From positions 1,167,001,749 through 1,167,065,748 of the forward strand of contig OY856409.1 in assembly GCA_963693085.1 (NCBI GenBank): 64,000 nt of DNA, in the 5' to 3' direction. The notes under the pieces were generated by a model. That model was not told where the DNA came from. It searched no databases and saw nothing but the letters and a program-made list of their open reading frames with translations. Below are positions 61,128-64,000 of the stretch, piece by piece. Source of the stretch: Alisma plantago-aquatica (lineage: Eukaryota > Streptophyta > Magnoliopsida > Alismatales > Alismataceae). Numbering within the stretch: the stretch's first letter is position 1; each line of letters starts with the position of its first letter. The position numbers and the translations under genes are program-made.

Positions 61128-62639
61128 TAAGATTTTGTAGACCATTTTATGGGAGGATCAGATGATCATCAACCTATCTTCTAGCATCAGATAAATAGGA
61201 GGAATGGGGAATAAAGTTTGTGACCTTCTATTCCTCATTATTGTTGGTCATGAGACTATGGAAAGGTTGAATGAGAAATTTTACTCATCTCACCTTATGG
61301 AGTCATTTGACCATTTGTTGGAGTTGTATAGTGGTGAGTGGAGGGTTGTGAGACCATGTTATTAGGTTAATGTTAATCTTGTTTTATCGACTTCTAATAT
61401 TAGTTACATGAATGTTTAGTATCTAATGCATGTTTGTCTGAAACTTAAATTCTTATGTTTAATGTGATAATGTGCAAAGAGAATCCCTCGTTTGGATAAG
61501 TTCCCCTAATTCCATGTGTTGAAATCCTAATTTACTTTACTGAACCCAAATCAAGTCGAACCAACTTCCAGCTTATTAGTTACAATAAAATGACATTATA
61601 TATTATACAATTACCTTGTTTTGTGTGATAGATTAGTTGTATTGTTCCTATGTTTGGCAGTAGAAACCCTAATTCTATGAGAATTGGTTGATTTCTAGGG
61701 TTCAAGGTTCTTGATAAGATTTATATGTGCATCTTTTGATATTGTACATGCATTGTTGAGAGTATATTTACCCTAGTTTGGTTGGCAAAAACCTTGGTTG
61801 GGTCAGGATGGGCTTAGGATGACTTCTAGATAAGTATTTTTTTTGTTACTTAAACTAGACCCTTTTAGTTTGATAGACTAATACTTATTCGACCAAATTA
61901 ATCTTCATTTTGGCAAAAACAAAAGTCAAACATATTACTCATATTAATGTAAGTGGTAGTTTTTTGTGTGTTGGCTTAATTTTGCCATCTTGGATATTGA
62001 AGCCCATTTGTAGGACATACTATTGATTAGTCAAATGACTAACGATTTTTTTTGGTAAACTTTGTAGTGAAGGGTGCTTTGTTATTCGGGACACCCAATA
62101 TGTTTCCCTTCACCCCCTAATCAACTCCAAATCTTTGTTTCTACCAATTGGAGCTTAGAGTGCTATTTGGAGGGTGAATCTAGGGTTCTTTTACTCTATT
62201 TTATTGGTGTATTTAAGGTTTTTCTTGGTGGTTGACCCCTTTTAAGGTTAGATTTCTTTCATTTCTGGGTTACCCTTCTCCTTTGTCTCCTCTTTGACAT
62301 CTTATTTGGTGAGTTGCAGGTGTGACCCAGTGGTGGTTTTCCTTTTGCTTCTACATTTTTCTTTGCTTGCTTGGCTATATTGAGATAGGAGAAGGCGTCC
62401 ATAGTTCTTCTGGTGGATATATTAACCTTGGGTTACCTTGGTAATCTATGAAATGTTCTTCCCTGGTATCTAAATTACTTATGAGAAGATACCTCATTCA
62501 TTATTTTGGTACAAAGCCATGATGTTTTCACACCCAAAATTGCTAGTTAAGGGCACAAGACTATTATTTAAATTTAAAGTTCACTTCCAATTGATACTTT
62601 TATCTTTTCTATATTGGTGTAGAAAACTATAATGACAAT
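61128..62639. other. Unassigned sequence, no gene recognised
   Basis: About 1.5 kb, T-rich on plus, without ORFs of note and without LTR or pol motifs that I can read. Probably decayed repeat. Confidence 0.5.
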
Positions 62640-63440
62640 AAGTCTTTCTGAAACAACCACCACCAAGCCGACAATCAAATCATCACTAATTATGTGGAAT
62701 AATCATAAGCAGTAGATTAACAAAATCACTAAAATTTAAAACCATTTTACAAAGAGATCCATTTCCTGAAAAACTTTTAATGAAAGAACCAAAACTTTAT
62801 ATACATCAGTGTTCACATTATACATACATTGTACCATCTCATCTCAAGGATAACATATAACAGTTGCTTTGTCAAAACATATAATGAATCAACATAAAAC
62901 CTCGAGGCATACACGCCAAAAATCTCAGATCGTTCGTAAAACCATAACACACTAAATCCGAGGACCTGAGAGTACATAGACGACACATAGGACTTCTTTC
63001 TACATGACACGACAGACAGTACACTCAACCTGAGCCATTACTGTTTTCCCTACTATTGTTGTCCTTCCTCTACAGAACGCTCTCTACCTCCTCGTGCATG
63101 TCCACCTAAAAATTGTGGATCCCACTGGGTGAGACAGTTGTCCCTGCGAGAGATATAAATTTCTGCCAACAATATTATTATCACAGGTAAAAAGTATAAA
63201 ATGGAGGAGAGGTTTTTTTTATATCAATAAGCAAGATTAATCACTGTGGATAAGTAGATTAGAACATTTCTCATCTTTTAAAGCATTGTAACAGTCTATG
63301 ATAGGGAAGTAAATCATCTATTTACTTTATAAGGAATATGAAGAACGTGTGTATCATTTACCCATCATACTATACCAACATCTCAAGCTTATCCTGTGAT
63401 ACTATTATCATGGTATGACATCCATGAATCATCCTCATTT
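62640..63440 (-). repeat. Probable minus-strand Gypsy LTR part
   Basis: The style (aacaaccaccaccaagc start, cattttacaaagag, tacatcagtgttcac, then cccactgggtgagac) resembles inverted chromovirus LTRs, and the DNA is locally richer in CpG (62900-63060). No matching second LTR or pol lies in the window, so the call is tentative. The 37-bp array follows directly and may lie inside the same LTR. Confidence 0.35.
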
Positions 63441-64000
63441 CTATCTATTGGCATCAACCAATCTGCTAGACAGGTATTGAATTGTACCAATCATGTAAAT
63501 ATATTTTATTATATTCTATCCAGGTATTGGTTTATATCCAGGTATAGGATTATGCCAATCCTGTAAAATTATATCCAGGTATTGGTTTATGCCAATCCTA
63601 TAAGATTGTATCTAGGTATTGGGTTGTCCCAATCCTGTAAGATTGTATCCAGGTATTGGATGATACCAATCTTGTAAAATTATATCCAGGTATTGGATTA
63701 TGCCAATATTGTAGGGTTATATCCATGTATTGCATTATGCCAATCCTATAGGGTTGTCTCCAGGTATTGGGTTATCCCAATCCTATAGGATTGTATCCAG
63801 GTATTGAATGATACCAATCCTGTAAAATTATATCTAGGTATTGGATTATGACAATCATGTGGGTTATATCCATGTATTGGATTATGCCAATCATGTAGGG
63901 TTGTATCCAGGTATTGGGTTATCCCAATCCTGTAGGTTTGTATCTAGGTATTGGATTATGCCAATCTTGTAGGGTTGTATCCAGGTATTGGATTATCCCA
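63441..64000. repeat. 37-bp minisatellite with paired CCAAT motifs, runs off the window
   Basis: The word ggtatt (or one-base variants) recurs at 63541, 63578, 63615, 63652, 63689, 63726, 63763, 63800, 63837, 63873, 63910, 63947 and 63984. The step is 37 bases every time except one of 36. Less regular units extend left to about 63441. Most units contain ATTGG, six bases, then CCAAT, a short inverted pair. The array is open at the window end. Confidence 0.93.

Noticed and set aside
63441..64000. Regular 37-bp repeat considered as a CRISPR array
   Set aside because: Units are directly adjacent with no unique spacers, and the context is a plant genome. It is a minisatellite.

Overview
This window is plant nuclear DNA, and almost all of it is transposable-element sequence. 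The evidence is LTR retrotransposons primed by initiator-Met tRNA, an Angela-type Ty1/Copia pol, Ty3/Gypsy elements with 3.3-kb LTRs, a plant L1 LINE with a DUF4283-like ORF1, telobox motifs and long TA arrays. I found no intact host gene, no tRNA or rRNA gene and no CRISPR array. Every coding trace I recognise is a broken retroelement ORF. I read the host as a repeat-rich flowering plant and cannot place it more finely.

Layout, left third (1-32250): a nested stack of retrotransposons, all in plus orientation. An old repeat, possibly an Athila/Tat-like LTR (1-987 and 31005-32250), was entered by an Angela-like Copia element (988-30999, target duplication gctag/actag). That element was later split at codons for its GAG-pre-integrase domain by a 20.7-kb Gypsy-type element (5680-26420, exact GATAT duplication). 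Its own 5' LTR was then entered by a second large element (8306-17909, exact TTCAT duplication). Removing the two inner elements in turn restores a continuous LTR and a continuous Copia reading region. Both inner elements have about 3.35-kb LTRs and an internal region with no reverse transcriptase, so they look like LARDs (large non-autonomous derivatives). LTR divergence rises from the inside out, as the nesting order predicts.

Middle (32250-50525): a low-complexity stretch; a truncated minus-strand Copia (35026 to about 37650); a decayed minus-strand L1 LINE (about 38040-46746) with EN, RT and RNase H traces, split by a minus-strand solo LTR (40772-43798) of the same family as the 20.7-kb element; then a microsatellite-rich block (46800-49815). 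In that block three copies of one roughly 390-bp inverted-repeat element, and two members of a second short family, sit in TA/TACA/GA arrays.

Right (50525-64000): a stretch of unknown origin that keeps many CpG sites (about 50990-52781); a small non-autonomous Copia on the minus strand (52782-54714); a Gypsy element that has kept gag but no pol (about 55195-61127); and a probable minus-strand Gypsy LTR region ending in a 37-bp minisatellite that runs off the window. The elements form no pathway together. The likely active signals are LTR promoters, hairpins and tandem repeats inside LTRs.
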